This document shows positions 11,959 to 23,960 of a DNA stretch of 64,000 nt, piece after piece; within the stretch, counting starts at the first letter, position 1, and every line of letters begins with the position of its first letter. The notes under the pieces were generated by a model that was given only the letters and a program-made list of their open reading frames with translations, made no database searches and had not been told where the DNA came from. Position numbers and translations under genes: made by a program. Origin of the DNA: Alisma plantago-aquatica (Eukaryota; Streptophyta; Magnoliopsida; Alismatales; Alismataceae); contig OY856412.1 of assembly GCA_963693085.1 (NCBI GenBank), positions 1,063,538,744-1,063,602,743 on the forward strand, given 5' to 3'.

Positions 11959-12295
11959 GATATACTAGTTGCTTCATGCAATCTCAATTCACTATATATG
12001 ATTGCATAACGACAATTGTCTTGATTGGAATGGGATAAAAGATGATGTTCTCTTTTCAGATTTTGATTTTTTTTGCATTTCTCATTACCCGCCTGATTTA
12101 TTTCATGATGAAATGACAAATATTTCGACATCTTTGAATCAATGAAGAGTAACCGATTTAGAGAAAAGTCGTTGCCATGTTTATGTAGCACATGCAGGAA
12201 ATATATATCTAATGTAATTGTATAACAAAGGTAGGAAACCAAGGTTGCATGTGGAATGCAAATAAACGGTGTCGTACAACAAGTACTCTTCTTTA

Positions 12296-15200
12296 TTAGT
12301 AAGGAAACTCAGAGTACAATGCCTCCTCCACCACCGTGCGAACCACAATCGGGATCCTGACGACGTGTTGGTCGCTAGTCCAGGTCAAGCTCCCAAACAC
12401 ATACCGCCCTTGAACAATCACCCCGGTGGCCTTGAACGCGACATCAAAATCCCGACGCTTGGTCGTGGCATTGAACACAAGAGTTCTAGGCCTCACGTCC
12501 ATCTCCACTCCAGGAAGCGGCTGGAACCCGACGCGATAGACCTCATCTGTAGTCCACCCAACGTTGGTGACAGTACGCCGGAGGCTCACTTGAGATCTTA
12601 GGTCGGGAACAGATATGGAAGGGAGGTTCAGATGGTAAGCAGGCCGGATTGAGTTGCATATCACAGTGAGAAGGCCCAGTGTGCAGTTGATGGTGTGCTG
12701 GTAATCAATGGGGTCGATGTCGTACACCAAGCCCGGGTCCATGGCTTTTTTCGGATTGACATGACCCGAACCAAAGTCGAATGGGTCTGCAATCTTCTGG
12801 GTAGTGCCTCCGGCTAGTATCGGATATCCGTACGCATCCGTGTTGTCCGCTGTTAGATGTCCAATGGTGTTTTCAGTCAATGTTAAGAACACGGATGAAA
12901 TAATTTAGTTTCTCAATTCTGTATATAACCAGTGGAAACTTTCGGTCAAGGTTCTGAATGTATACCCGTTGTCATGATGGCTGACTTGATCGCCGCAGGA
13001 GACCAGCCACGGTGCACGGACTTGAGCAGAGCAGCTACGGCTGCAATATGAGGAGTCGCCATTGATGTCCCAGAGGAGAACATGTAGGTCTCCCTCCTTG
13101 CACCCAGGATAGTGACACCTGGCGCGGCAATGTCGGGCTGTACCATCAAGATTTCATCAAACAAAACAAACAGGCAAGACCCTTAACAAACATACTGACA
13201 ACTTACAAGTAGACAGACAACTGGTAATTGGGTAGATATGGTACATAACTAAGAAAACAAGGAAAAATAAGGTGGTGTTGCTCGAGGTAGATTAAATCTT
13301 GCCTTGAGAACAGCTGGAAGGAGTGTATTTGGTCCTCTAGATGAGAAAGAAGCCACCTTGGGGGACAACACATGACCCCCAACAACTGTTACCGCAGGGT
13401 TTAGCTGCACCATGGGCTTTCTGCTCCCTGATGTCGTCATGCTGCGATGAAAACTGTGTCACAACTCTCTGTAATACATGTGTTAATGCTTACCACAGAA
13501 ACGGAAATTTCCCCATTTTTCACAGTCTTACTTGGTCACAAACTCGATGTAATTCCTTATCACCGTCGCGACCTCAAAGTCTACCATGACTACTGGCAAA
13601 TATCTCGTGCACCGCACCAGATGCAACTTGCAAAACCAGTCGGGGACTTCAGGGGTCAAGTTAGAATATTGGTGCGCGTAGATGATCCCTGCCCCTCCTC
13701 CTTTCAGTACACCGGTAACAGTCAAGACGAAATCTTCTGCCGTTAGGGTCGATGTCTTGATACAGAGGATCACCTTACCTTTGATGTTTGTGCCGTTGAG
13801 GGACTCAGAGTTACAGCTGAAATAAGACAAATTTTTCAGTAAAGTCACCAAAAATATTTTGTAAGACAGAGAGATAAATTCACTGTGTTACTCTTGTCGT
13901 TTCTTTGATCTCGGTCAAAGTCTTCAAACCATGAAAATTAAAATGTGTTCTAACATCCAAAAGTCAGAAAGTCTGTCTAAGGTTAGAAGACGGTTTAAAA
14001 TTTCCAAACTAGCATTTACCTGACCCCATCGGCAAGTTCATTGAAATCGCCTTCACTATGCTCATAGTTTAGGGACTGCCCCTGTTGGACCAGCAAAAGC
14101 AGGTATTTGCTTCAGTTTCTAACTGGATTATTTGCTACACAAGAAAGTGCTGCCAAGGAAACACCTCATAGTGGAATTTTTCAGTAAGTTTAGACTAGAC
14201 ATTAAACTAGGGAAGGAAGATAAATTATAAGCAATAACAGAATCCTTGCATAAAAGTAACAGCACTATAAGCACTATCTAGAACCTATTTTGCAAGGCAA
14301 GCATGCTCAACACATAGGTGGTGTGGTTCAAAAGACTTCGCACAGGGTCTTTTGCTATGTAAACTAATATCTGGTTTAGGAGTGATGCTAGCTAGTCAAT
14401 AAAACGTTCTACTATGAAAATCTGCATTGCCTGTGATAAAATTCTACTCTAACCCAGGCCATTAGCAGTACTTGATAGGATGTGGAAATTATGTTCCCTT
14501 TATTATCTTTCATATATTATTGGCATCTTGTACCACTAACATCATAGCACAATCCACTTATTTTTCAGCAGTGAAAGCGAACGTGGTCGTGTTGAACAAA
14601 CTTTGCGAGGACATCTATTACCTTCCAAGAAAACAACGCTTTTAAGAGGGTATACATGAACATATGGAATATCAGACAAACATAGTTATTTCTCTTATGG
14701 ATATTTGGTTTTGTATTTCAGTCTATTAATGTTGAAGGTAAATGATAAGAGGTAAAACATTCTAATATGAAAATATGTATTGCCTATGTTACATTCTACA
14801 CTTACCCAGGCCATTATCAGTACTTGATAAGATGTGGAAATTACGTTCCGTTAATTATCTTTCATATATTATTACCATCTTCTATCACTAACGATATAGC
14901 ACAGTCTACTTGGTTTTAAGTTGTGACTGATGGCCTCTCGAATAGGTTTGATAAATCCAATCGCACCATTCACTAGTAGCAACTAACTAGCTAGTGATAT
15001 AATGACTCAGTTAAGCAAGCGCTTACCACTAGTGTTTGGTTGTTCCCGAGCATAATCCTAGTAGGAAACACCCGATCAACAGAGCTCGCAGCGACAGTGA
15101 TCACCCACGGCGCCACATTCACCACCGTCTGCGGCGTCGGGCCTTGGTTCCCACCGGCATAGACCACAACGATCCCTTTCGCCACCGCATGGAACGATCC

Positions 15201-16736
15201 AAACGACACGGTGGGCGCAGCGAGGGACAAAGACAGGACATCGACGCCGTCGTGTATGGCGTCATCGATCGCGGCAAGTATCCCGGCCTCGTTTCCGGTT
15301 GGGCTGAGGCCCCATCCTATCTTATAGACGGCGAGGCGGGCGCGGGGCGCACCTCCTCTTGCCGTGCCGGCTCCGAGCCCGTGATGGCTTGCGTTCAACA
15401 CAGGGGAACCTACGGCTGTCGACGCCGTGTGAGTACCGTGGCCGTGGAGGTCCCTTGCTGACATGTATTCCTTCTGTTCCTTGAGGAATTGCTTGTCCAC
15501 TCCTCCGGTGTACCATCTCGCCCCGATGATCTTCTTGCTGCAATTGTGAGCATCGAAGGCTTCGCCGGTCTGGCATGTGCCTTTCCACCGGGAAGGTACT
15601 GGGCCGTAGCCGTCGTCCGCAAAGCTTCTAGACTCTGGCCAGATTCCTAAATAGAAATATACCTTTCATTAGCCCTCTTAAAATCCAGATTAGTGAGCAG
15701 TGAGGATGCAAGTTGCATACGGTAATTTGTGAGAATCGACACTTTATTCGAATTGATCTATTTAATTATATATCAAACTTGCTTATCATGGACTGAGATC
15801 GTAATTGTTTAAGCGTTACATCTCTAATGATCAGAAAGTGTTTGCAGAAACCCACCTGTATCAACGATGCCGACGATTACATCTTCTCCCCATTTGCTCT
15901 TCTGTAGGGTATGCGATTGCTGGTCTTGGTTTAAGTGCACGCCTAAGAAGTCCCAACTCCGAGTGGTTTGGAGCTTGATTTCACGGCTTGGCGCCACATG
16001 AACCACTCCGGGCAATCCTATATGCAGCAAACAAAACCCAGTGCTTTAATTAGAATATTATCGAAACATATTAGTCTCACATACTCGGTTGATTTGTTGC
16101 AATATACAGTCAATCAAACAGTTGTCTACCCACCGGAAAGTTCATTAGCTTCAGAATCAGTGAGCATGGCCGCGAATCCAGAGAATCCATGCTTGTAACT
16201 GTAGATGATCGATTCTCGAGCTGATTCCTTGCTGCCACGTACAAAGCAATCAAATATGCCGTCTTTGGTCAGGTGATCGGAGTATCAACTTGTAGCGAAA
16301 CGATCTGAAAAGCACAAGAGGCTTGGGGGTGCAAGGTATCTAAGGGTGCACGTATGGAAAACATAATTGGACCCATTGGAAAAGGAATTTTATGTATAGC
16401 AATCGAAGAATTTGGCTGGTTTTCAATCAGGTTATAATAGAATACCTTCCAAGGACGGATGAGAGTGTATCATGGTGGAATGCGGTGACATGGTTGGGAT
16501 CTTCATGCTGCCTCTCTCCCATATATATTACATAGAGCTGCATCACATCAAATTTGGAGGGAAAAGAAAAAGGAGATCAGGGAATTTAGTATACTATACT
16601 CTGTATCTGAGCAAGTCAATCGGAATTCTCATTCGTGCTTCACCCTTTTACTAGCTTCTGCTGAGGCAACATGGCTGTGGCAGTGGAGTAAAACCAACAG
16701 GATCGTGGCCAAGTAAGGAACCCTCACTGAATCCAT
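12296..16736 (-). CDS. Subtilisin-like serine protease (plant subtilase, SBT3-like), ten exons
   Basis: Exons on the - strand: 16736-16644, 16537-16446, 16231-16134, 16017-15856, 15646-15027, 14081-14020, 13816-13532, 13441-13303, 13137-12966, 12849-12296. All splice phases agree and the total is 2277 nt, giving 758 aa, the usual subtilase length. A signal peptide spans about 1-26 ('[15 protein letters not shown]'). An I9 inhibitor propeptide follows from residue 32 ('[14 protein letters not shown]') to '[15 protein letters not shown]'. The catalytic residues are Asp147 (VDTG), His218 (HGTH), oxyanion Asn315 (AGGNQGP) and Ser542 (GTSMATPH). A protease-associated domain lies between His and Ser (exon 7), and an Fn3-like C-terminal domain is in exon 10. 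The product should be a secreted, self-processed apoplastic protease. Intron 8 has a GC donor. The start ATG is supported by the signal peptide and a TATA box about 70 bp upstream. The many introns suggest the SBT3 group, but the subgroup assignment is tentative. Confidence 0.93.
14400..14913. repeat. Direct duplication inside subtilase intron 5
   Basis: Segments of about 160 bp at 14400-14562 and 14753-14913 are clearly homologous. Shared stretches include CCCAGGCCATTA, CAGTACTTGATA and TTATCTTTCATATATTATT. The offset is about 351-353 bp. The repeat lies within the 945-bp intron and does not touch exons. Confidence 0.8.
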
Positions 16737-16801
16737 CCTCCTTTGCAAGTGCAACTGGCTTTCTTATTACCTGACCTGCTTAGAATCAATGCCTGCCAAT
16801 A

Positions 16802-16813
16802 CCCTATATATAA
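16802..16813 (-). promoter_or_regulatory. TATA box of the subtilase gene
   Basis: On the - strand the sequence reads TTATATATAGGG. It lies about 67-77 bp upstream of the subtilase ATG, a normal spacing for a plant core promoter with a short leader. Confidence 0.6.
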
Positions 16814-17607
16814 CTAAGGATCCAGCATTTTTCAAGTAATTCTCAGGCTGAGCCTACAATCGACTTTTTCTAAGGGTGTCTGCTTGGGATGGAAGTCATT
16901 TGAGGATCATACTTTCGGAAAAGTCTATCGTATGTTTCAGCTTTTTCTTTCGAAAGCTCGTATGTTTCAGCTATTCTTTCGTTGCACCGAGAGTTGAAGT
17001 CCATTCTTTGTTGTAGTATCTTTTTTAATATAAAAACACATTCATTTTTTCCTGAGAGGGCATGAATAAAAACTTCAATCCTTCCCCTCCAAGTCCAAGG
17101 CGATTGTCTATCATTATTAAACAAGCCGTTGTTGTTTGTCCGCCTCTGACCTTTTCCACCCCAAAACACTGTCGTTTTGCTGCGTCACTACTTTTCAGTA
17201 CACGCGGGTGACCTCACCTTGGAAACGAAAATGTGTTGGACTAATAAAATCGGTGTCATCTATTTCTCAGGGGTGGAATGCCGTCCCTTGTAGTAACCAG
17301 GTTTTTCTATGGCGTGAACATATTTAATAATTCATAGTATTTGATACACGATACATCTGACTAGGGCTCAGCAGAATTCAGTTAAAATCGATCAACTGGC
17401 TAGTTAAGCTGGAGATGGCTACAATTTTGTTAATACGGTCAATCTAGTCAATTTATTTTAGTTAATCGGCTAACAATTAATTGGCTTGTTTAAATTATTA
17501 TTTTATTTGATTAAGCAAATTAACCAATAGCATAATTTTTTATAATAAATTAACCTAAACAAAATATAGTTGTGCTTATAATTAAATTCGGTACACCTCC
17601 CCATCCG
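16814..17607. other. Intergenic sequence upstream of the subtilase
   Basis: Presumed promoter-distal region. I see no recognisable gene or element. TCGTATGTTTCAGCT occurs twice within 50 bp (about 16928 and 16960). The 99-aa - strand ORF at 16870-17169 has no family features. Confidence 0.4.

Positions 17608-17640
<33 letters not shown>
17608..17640 (+). repeat. (CAT)11 microsatellite
   Basis: Eleven uninterrupted CAT units. Confidence 0.95.
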
Positions 17641-17641
<1 letters not shown>

Positions 17642-17718
17642 TCATCTAAGTCTCAATCCATATACCTCCCCATCTACAACCAATGAAATTTTAGTAAACA
17701 CTATAACTTTTATATTTA

Positions 17719-17959
17719 TATTCAATGGGTCAACAAGCGATAGTCCAGGTGGTTACAACACGGGGCTTCTCAGGAAGTGTCTCAAATTTGACTCCCACAG
17801 GAAACACCACTCGGAAATGAATTTAACATAGCGTCAATCAGTCTTTGATACGTCTTATTCAGATACTGGTATGTGAAGCATGTGTCTCTCGAGTTTATCA
17901 TCACTACTATTTGGACCTTCACATGGAGGTGAATTTTCCTCGATCATCGATGAAAAAAA
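17719..17959 (+). mobile_element. Candidate tRNA-derived SINE
   Basis: An A-box-like TAGTCCAGGTGG at about 17741 and a B-box-like segment (AATTTGACTCCC) about 45 bp later form a degenerate RNA polymerase III promoter. The 3' end is an A7 tail at 17953-17959. It is flanked by a possible direct repeat TTATATTTA (17710-17718 and 17960-17968). A/B spacing, length (about 240 bp), A-tail and flanking repeat all fit a plant SINE. The low-complexity flanks make the target duplication less certain. Confidence 0.55.
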
Positions 17960-17968
17960 TTATATTTA

Positions 17969-19997
17969 ATAATGTTAGTTTTATTAGTTAGAAGGCAATT
18001 AAAGTTTGCATAAGTAAAGTCAAAACTTGGTGTAGATAGCACCTCTAAGTAGGAATTAATTGGTTTTTTATCTTTTCTGTTAAAGGAAGATAAGACTAGT
18101 CCTTTCTTCCGTCTTCTTATACCATAAAAGGAAAATTATTTTAATTATATAAATATTTTTCTCGAATAGCTCTCTAGACTAAATAGAAATGTGTTTTTCT
18201 TGTACAAGAATGAATGTATGTTTACCTCGTGTTAGAAAAGTATTATCAAGGCGTGGAGTAAAAACATAAGGCTTGGGTGATTAGGGTCAGAAACACTGTC
18301 TCAGCTCTTGAGTTTTTCCTAGTCGTTACTCATAGCCTTGCATCTGCAACTGCTCCATGTCATTGTTTCTTGCGTAGAACTTTCTCTTGTGCGAACCGTG
18401 TATCCCCCCTTTTCTAATCTCTCTACTCTCTTCAGCTCAAACTACTGGATGGTGATACCTGACGTTTGTTGAGCCATACTTTGTAGTTGCTTCTCATCAT
18501 CTTCAACTGTACTGATGGTAGTGTGTTGCAGTTTTGTGAGCACATCATTCATGAAGAACATCGACTTTCCAATGTGTAATGCATGATTGATATTTTTAAG
18601 TATCATCACATCCTTCATTATCTTTAATAATGGACAATCTAATTTGAGTTTTCTAATTTTAATCTTTTTAGTTACACTGTCTCTATTTGCTCTTACTGTT
18701 CCTTATCTAGACTGAATATTGACATGTAGCATGTTAATCCTTTTGTGTAATTATCTTCAATTGCATGTAAGAACAAATTTATATCTAAAAAATACAATTG
18801 TGCTATGAAAATTGAACATGTTTTTGGAAAACTTACCATTGATGTCGTTATGCATGCTACTTGGTGAACTAAATCAAGTGATAGAATTTAGCGATAATTG
18901 ATCTAGTCATAACTAAATTAACCGAGATAGATTTAGTTAGAATAGTGGTTGAAGTCTGAAATCACAAATTGAATGATTAACCAATCAAATTTGATTTTTA
19001 ATAAAAAACTAACCAAATTCTTAGTCCTACTTGTGATTTCATAAAATATCTCTATAATAGAAAATATATTACATTTCTCCTTGGCCAACTTACCCGATTA
19101 ATTCATTGTGTTGTTGTTAGATTCATAAAACATGCACACAAGTATAAACCTATTCCAGGTTAAAGTGAAATTTTAACGGTAGTTTGTTGGGTGATCGAAA
19201 TCCCACATTTTCCTGGCCCAGTGACGACTTTGTTCACCAGTCAAGGCTCGTAGAATTATATCCTTGAAGAACAAAATCATGTCGTGGTTCTTGACCTTCT
19301 AAGCTAGTCCTTTTTTCCTTTTCTACCAAATTTGTCCTGAAAACATTGTATCTACGCTTTGCGTTCACTTTACTTCCTAAAATCTTTGTTGCACTTGTGT
19401 GCTTTGCTAATTTTATATTTTAATGATGACTACTTGAGATTTTTAAAGTAAAACTGGCACCCTATAAGTCTCTCCAACCCATCCTGCTCTACTTGGGCCA
19501 ACCACTGGATAAGAATCCACGTCCAACTAAACTCGTTCTTGCAAATTTCCACAAAGATATTTCCTCTGTAACAATCAATGAATTCACATAGAAGCTCTAA
19601 ATAACTTCACATTGAAGGTGTTGATACATGATAACTAACTCCATAGAATAAGATCCAAATGTCAATCATTGCTCACTAAAACAAGTTTTAAACTACGGGC
19701 TTCATCCTGATGGTTATTTACATCCAACGTACCAAGTTACCTCCAAAATCTACGAAATAGTAGATTAAGCTTCTCAAAATCGACATCAGTGTCCAATGTG
19801 GCTCTTAATTAACATAACAATGCTTCAAAAAATCCAATTTGTCACTCAACCAAGTACATGGGCATTCATCAACATTGTTTGATCACTTCATCTCATGATA
19901 AAATACGCCACTCTTTTATTACTTAATGAATAATATCAACTAATTATGACCTATATTGTGGTCTATGTTTTGGTATTTATGATTTGCGATAAAATTG
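17969..19997. other. Non-coding interval
   Basis: AT-rich sequence with no supported gene, LTR or repeat structure. Confidence 0.4.
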
Positions 19998-20790
19998 TTA
20001 TGAGTGTATTTTAGAAATAAAGTAGAATTGACTTTTCCCATGATATAGCCGTTGTTTTAACAAAAAGTCCCTTAATTTCTCATACCGAGCTCTAGGGGCT
20101 TGTTTGAGTCCATAGAGAGATTTTTGCAACAAATAATCATGGTTAGGCAATTTATCATGTTCAAAGTTGGGAGGTTGAGTCACATAAACTTCCTCCTCAA
20201 TTGTACCATTTAAAAATGCACTTTTAACATCCATTTGATAAAGTAAGAAATTCTTATAGCTAACAAAGGCAAGTAACATTCTAATGAACTCAAGTCTAGC
20301 AACATGAGCATACGTTTTATCAAAATCATTGTCTCCCGAGCCATAGTAGCCCGGGTGGTAAGAGCTCGGTAAGTCCCAATGAAGGACCCAGGTTCGAAAC
20401 TCACCGAAGGCACTTTGTGAATGGCAATCCACGCTGATTAGGCACGGGAGGGGGGTGACCGGACCACACCCTCTCATGCCTCTAGAGTTTACCATGTCGG
20501 GCTCGCCCGAGGTGGGTTCTCTCGGTTACCAAAAAAAGTCATTGTCTTCATGTTGATTGTAGCCTTGAGCAACTAACATTGCTTTGTTCCTTACTACTTT
20601 TCCGCTTTCATCGAGCTTGTTGGGGTAAACCCACTTGGTGTCAATGATCTTCCTATCATTTGGTTTTGGCACTAGGGTACACACTTTGTTCTTTTCAAAA
20701 CGCTCCAATTCTTATTGCATGGCTAGGATCCATTCATCATATCCAAGAGCTTCTTTCCCAGTCTTGGGATCAAGCTGTGAGATGAAGCTG
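19998..20790 (-). pseudogene. Sirevirus-type Copia RT fragment interrupted by a SINE
   Basis: On the - strand, 20790-20539 encodes 'KWVYPNKLDESGKVVRNKAM' and '[14 protein letters not shown]', with a stop replacing a residue after 'ILAMQ'. The reading resumes at 20334-19998 with 'DKTYAHVARLEFIRMLLAF', '[20 protein letters not shown]' and '[16 protein letters not shown]', then degenerates. These are consecutive RT blocks of a Sirevirus-type pol, related to but clearly diverged from the copy at the start of the window. The gap between the two halves is exactly the SINE at 20335-20538. No LTRs are attached, so this is a pol-only fragment. Confidence 0.88.
20335..20538 (+). mobile_element. tRNA-derived SINE with perfect 9-bp target-site duplication
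   Basis: A 204-bp insertion splits a Copia RT fragment. It has a pol III A box (TAGCCCGGGTGG, about 20347) and B box (GGTTCGAAACTC, about 20392), a tRNA-unrelated GC-rich body and an A-rich 3' end (AAAAAAAG). It is flanked by the exact duplication TCATTGTCT at 20326-20334 and 20539-20547. Removing the insert plus one TSD copy makes the RT reading continuous ('EDNDF' into 'DKTYAHVARLEF'), which proves the insertion boundaries. SINEs are mobilised by LINE enzymes. Confidence 0.92.
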
Positions 20791-21992
20791 TTGTATGCTT
20801 ATTCTTTATTGTTAGGCAGCCTGCATCTTCTCCCTTTCAAATAGAATACCTACAATGAGCTCCAGAAAATTTGGGTGTCTATTATATGTAATTCAAACAA
20901 GTTAACTTAATGGAACATTTTGTGTGGTAAGTGTTAAGGAAGTCATTGGAGAAGAAAGATTTTGATCAGATGAAGTAGGAGATGGGGGGATATGACGTGC
21001 CCTCAAAATAAGTATTCAATTGTTGCATCATCCTAGATATTCAACTTTGACATTATTTTCTAAGAACATTACATTGATGCCTACATCTATTAGATAAAAC
21101 GGATACATATGAGCTCCACTATTCTTATTGTAAACCCTAGAGAGATAATATACTAGATGTTGGTTCTATCATCTACATAGAGTATTAAAAAAATAATTAT
21201 ACTTTTATCACACACAAATTATTTTATGTATAACCATCACCAAATTTTAGAGAATTACAAACTTATCAAGAAACCCCTTCTTATGCATGCTTATGTAACA
21301 TTAAAATTAAAACTTTATTAAAACCAATCAACATATGTCATACTATTCTAACCTCATCTCATGTAAATGAATAATGGTTAATATGTGAAACTTGATGATT
21401 AAATGATATACAACAACTGAGATGCACAAAAGAAATTAGGGGCATTGATAGAGCAATAACATAAGTTTATTCCTTCTTAATTTTCGATGAATTTTGGAAT
21501 ATTGAATTGTCGTTTATTCCTTTGATGAATTGAAATATTGAATTATCATTTTTTCCCTCTTAATCTTAGATGAATTCCCGACAATTGATATGATAGTTAA
21601 AACTTATTCTTTTAAAGTGCAGTCCCTATACCTTCCTTTGATATCGCCTTTCCTAGCAAACATACGTCAATCCTTGTTGAAAATCACATTTTTACCTCTC
21701 TTCCACCACTCCGACCTTCACCTCCGCAGCAGAAAATTCCACTTTTTTGCCGCCTTTCTGAGCAACCATCACCTATTGTTATTGCCTCTCCTTCCGCTTC
21801 CTCTGCCGCAAATGGCACCCAATGACGCCTGCATCCTTTGCCAATCCGTCTCTCACCAGAACCCAACTCCCATCTTCCACTGCTTGGAATCAGCACATCT
21901 TTGCAGAGATTCTATTCCAGCACCCTTAGCCCGCCGTCCTTTGCCACCCTCCTGTTATTTTGGAGCTACGCTACACATAGTGTCTTTCAGAC
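20791..21992. other. Non-coding interval left of the Mutator-like element
   Basis: No supported gene up to about 21590. The CT-rich stretch from 21690 to 21990 gives long ORFs in several frames because of composition and carries no recognisable domain. The true left end of the Mutator-like element may lie within it. Confidence 0.4.
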
Positions 21993-22089
21993 CCGGTGAC
22001 AAACCCGGTTTACCGGTAAACCGCGAAAATACATTCCCAGCCGTTTCCGGCGCAAGTCCCGTGATATTTTCACATTTCCCGTGATATTT

Positions 22090-22390
22090 TCACACTTCCC
22101 GGTTCTAAACGAGAGAAACCCTCTCTCCCGCTAACACAACGGTTCCCATTCCGCTCGCTCTCTTCCGCGCTCTCTTCCGCTCTCGCGCTCTCTTCTTCGG
22201 CTTCCGGTTGCTAGCTCTCTTCTCACGCTCTCTTTTCCGGCAGCTCCTCCGCCTCTGCTCTCGTTTTCTTCTCCGGCGGCGCAGCAGGGCCTCCTCGGCT
22301 TCGTCCTCCAACACCAGCAGCCTCGTCCAGCGGCTTCGTCCTCCAGAAGCAGCTTCGTCCAGCGGCTACGTGCTGATCCGATCTCACCAG
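22090..22390 (+). other. Probable 5' leader exon of the ULP1-like gene
   Basis: A CT-rich, locally GC-rich segment contrasts strongly with its AT-rich surroundings. It ends in a good splice donor (CCAG/GTACTC at 22390/22391). The coding exon starts at an ATG preceded by an acceptor-like AG (25161-25162), so 22391-25162 would be a 2.77 kb 5' intron. The overlapping ORFs on both strands result from composition. The start of the leader is not defined by the sequence. Confidence 0.4.
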
Positions 22391-22636
22391 GTACTCCAGT
22401 TGCCCTAAATACTTCATCCTCTAATGAAAATTTCCACATGCATTCCCCGATCTCCGATCTTAGGGCACATAGCACCTAATCAGGAGAAAATTCCGACATA
22501 CATCTCCCCGAGTACAGTACTAGGACACGTATCACCTAAGCGTGAGGATGTACTGTACCACTTGATGACATATGTGTATGTTTTTGTTATTGCATTGCAT
22601 AATCGTGCACTATTTTTGACTGTGTCATTCGAATAA

Positions 22637-23960
22637 GTTTAGGTACTGTACTTATTAATCGAATGCATGAGTTACTGACGTTTAGTGTTTAAAATTTGTT
22701 ACTGACTTTAGAAGAACAATTTGTTACTGACGTTAGGTCTGTTTGAGTTTAGTGTTTAACATTTGTTATTGACTTCAGAATAATAATTTAGTACTGTGCT
22801 TAATATTGAAAAGCAAACTGACTTAATGTTAGCTAAGTACAGTACTTTTTATCATACTGAAATGATAGTCATAGCACTTATAGTTGATACTGATTGGTAC
22901 TGTACTTAATTGTGATTGTGATTAATTGAAATTAATGATACGATAATAAAAATAAAAGTACTGTACTTATTGATACTATAATAAAAATAATTGGGTACTG
23001 TATTTTTGAGTAATGATTGTATCTCAATAATCCAAATGAAAACTATGACAGTGAGTAGTATCCTGATGATTCATACATGCTTTATTTTTGAAATGCCCAA
23101 TATTTTCTTGTAATTTGTCTGTACTGTATATAAAGATTAAAAAATAAGTCATACTTTTCTGAGTATTGTACTTCTGGGTATGGTAAAAAAATATTATGTC
23201 AATGATTTGCAATACTCATATATGAATAAGTATTGTAGTTATTCTAATATGCAAGTGTGCTTAATAAATGCAAATATGGAAGTGTAATTGTGCGTATGAA
23301 TGTGTTTAGGTACTGTACTTATAAATTGAAATCATGAGTTACTCACGTTTAGTGTTTAAAATTTTTTACTGACGTTAGAAGAACAATTTGTTACTGACTT
23401 TATGTCTGTTTGAGTTTAGTGTTTAAAATTTGTTACTGAAGTTAGAATAATAATTTAATATTGTGCTTAATATTGAAAAGCAAACTGACGTAATGTTTTG
23501 CTAAGTACAGTACTTTTTTGTCATATTGAAATGATAGTCATAGCACTTATGGTTGATACTGAAAATGAAAAAAAAATTGGGTACTGTACTTATTTGTAAT
23601 TGTGATTAATTGTAATTAATGATACGATAATAAAAATTAAAGTACTATACTTATTGATACGATAATAAAAATAATTGGGTACTGTACTTTTCACTAATGA
23701 TTGTATCTCAATAATCCAAAGACAGTCAGTAGTATCCTGATGATTCATACATGCCTTTTTTTCGACATGCCCAATATTTTCTTGTAATATTTATGTACTG
23801 TATATAAAGATTAAAAAATAAGTCATAATTTTCTGAGTACTGTACTTCTGGGTATGGTAAAAAAATATTATGTCAATTATTTGCAAAACTTATATATGAA
23901 TAAGTACTGTACTTATTCTAATATGGAAGTGTAATTGTCCTCAAATTTGGAAGTACTGTA
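22637..23960 (+). repeat. Tandem duplication of about 670 bp in the 5' intron
   Basis: Segments 22637-23305 and 23306-23960 are homologous along their length. Shared marks include TGTTTGAGTTTAGTGTTTAA, AGCAAACTGACNTAATGTT, AGTAGTATCCTGATGATTCA and GCCCAATATTTTCTTGTAAT. Several TACTGTAC sites are intact in one copy and altered by one base in the other. Confidence 0.88.

Noticed and set aside
12292..12297. AATAAA as the subtilase polyadenylation signal
   Set aside because: It overlaps the stop codon, which would leave almost no 3' UTR. I could not support it as the functional signal.
15036..15461. 141-aa + strand ORF
   Set aside because: It is a shadow of the GC-rich subtilase exon 5 on the opposite strand.
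16870..17169. 99-aa - strand ORF upstream of the subtilase
   Set aside because: No recognisable domain, no splice or promoter context. Probably chance, though I cannot exclude a small gene fragment.
17608..17640. CAT run as a poly-His or poly-Met coding repeat
   Set aside because: No surrounding coding frame. It is a plain microsatellite.
22131..22475. Arg/Glu-rich ORFs on the - strand opposite the CT-rich leader
   Set aside because: Overlapping ORFs exist in several frames because CT-rich DNA lacks stop codons. The peptides are low-complexity and show no domain or splice support.
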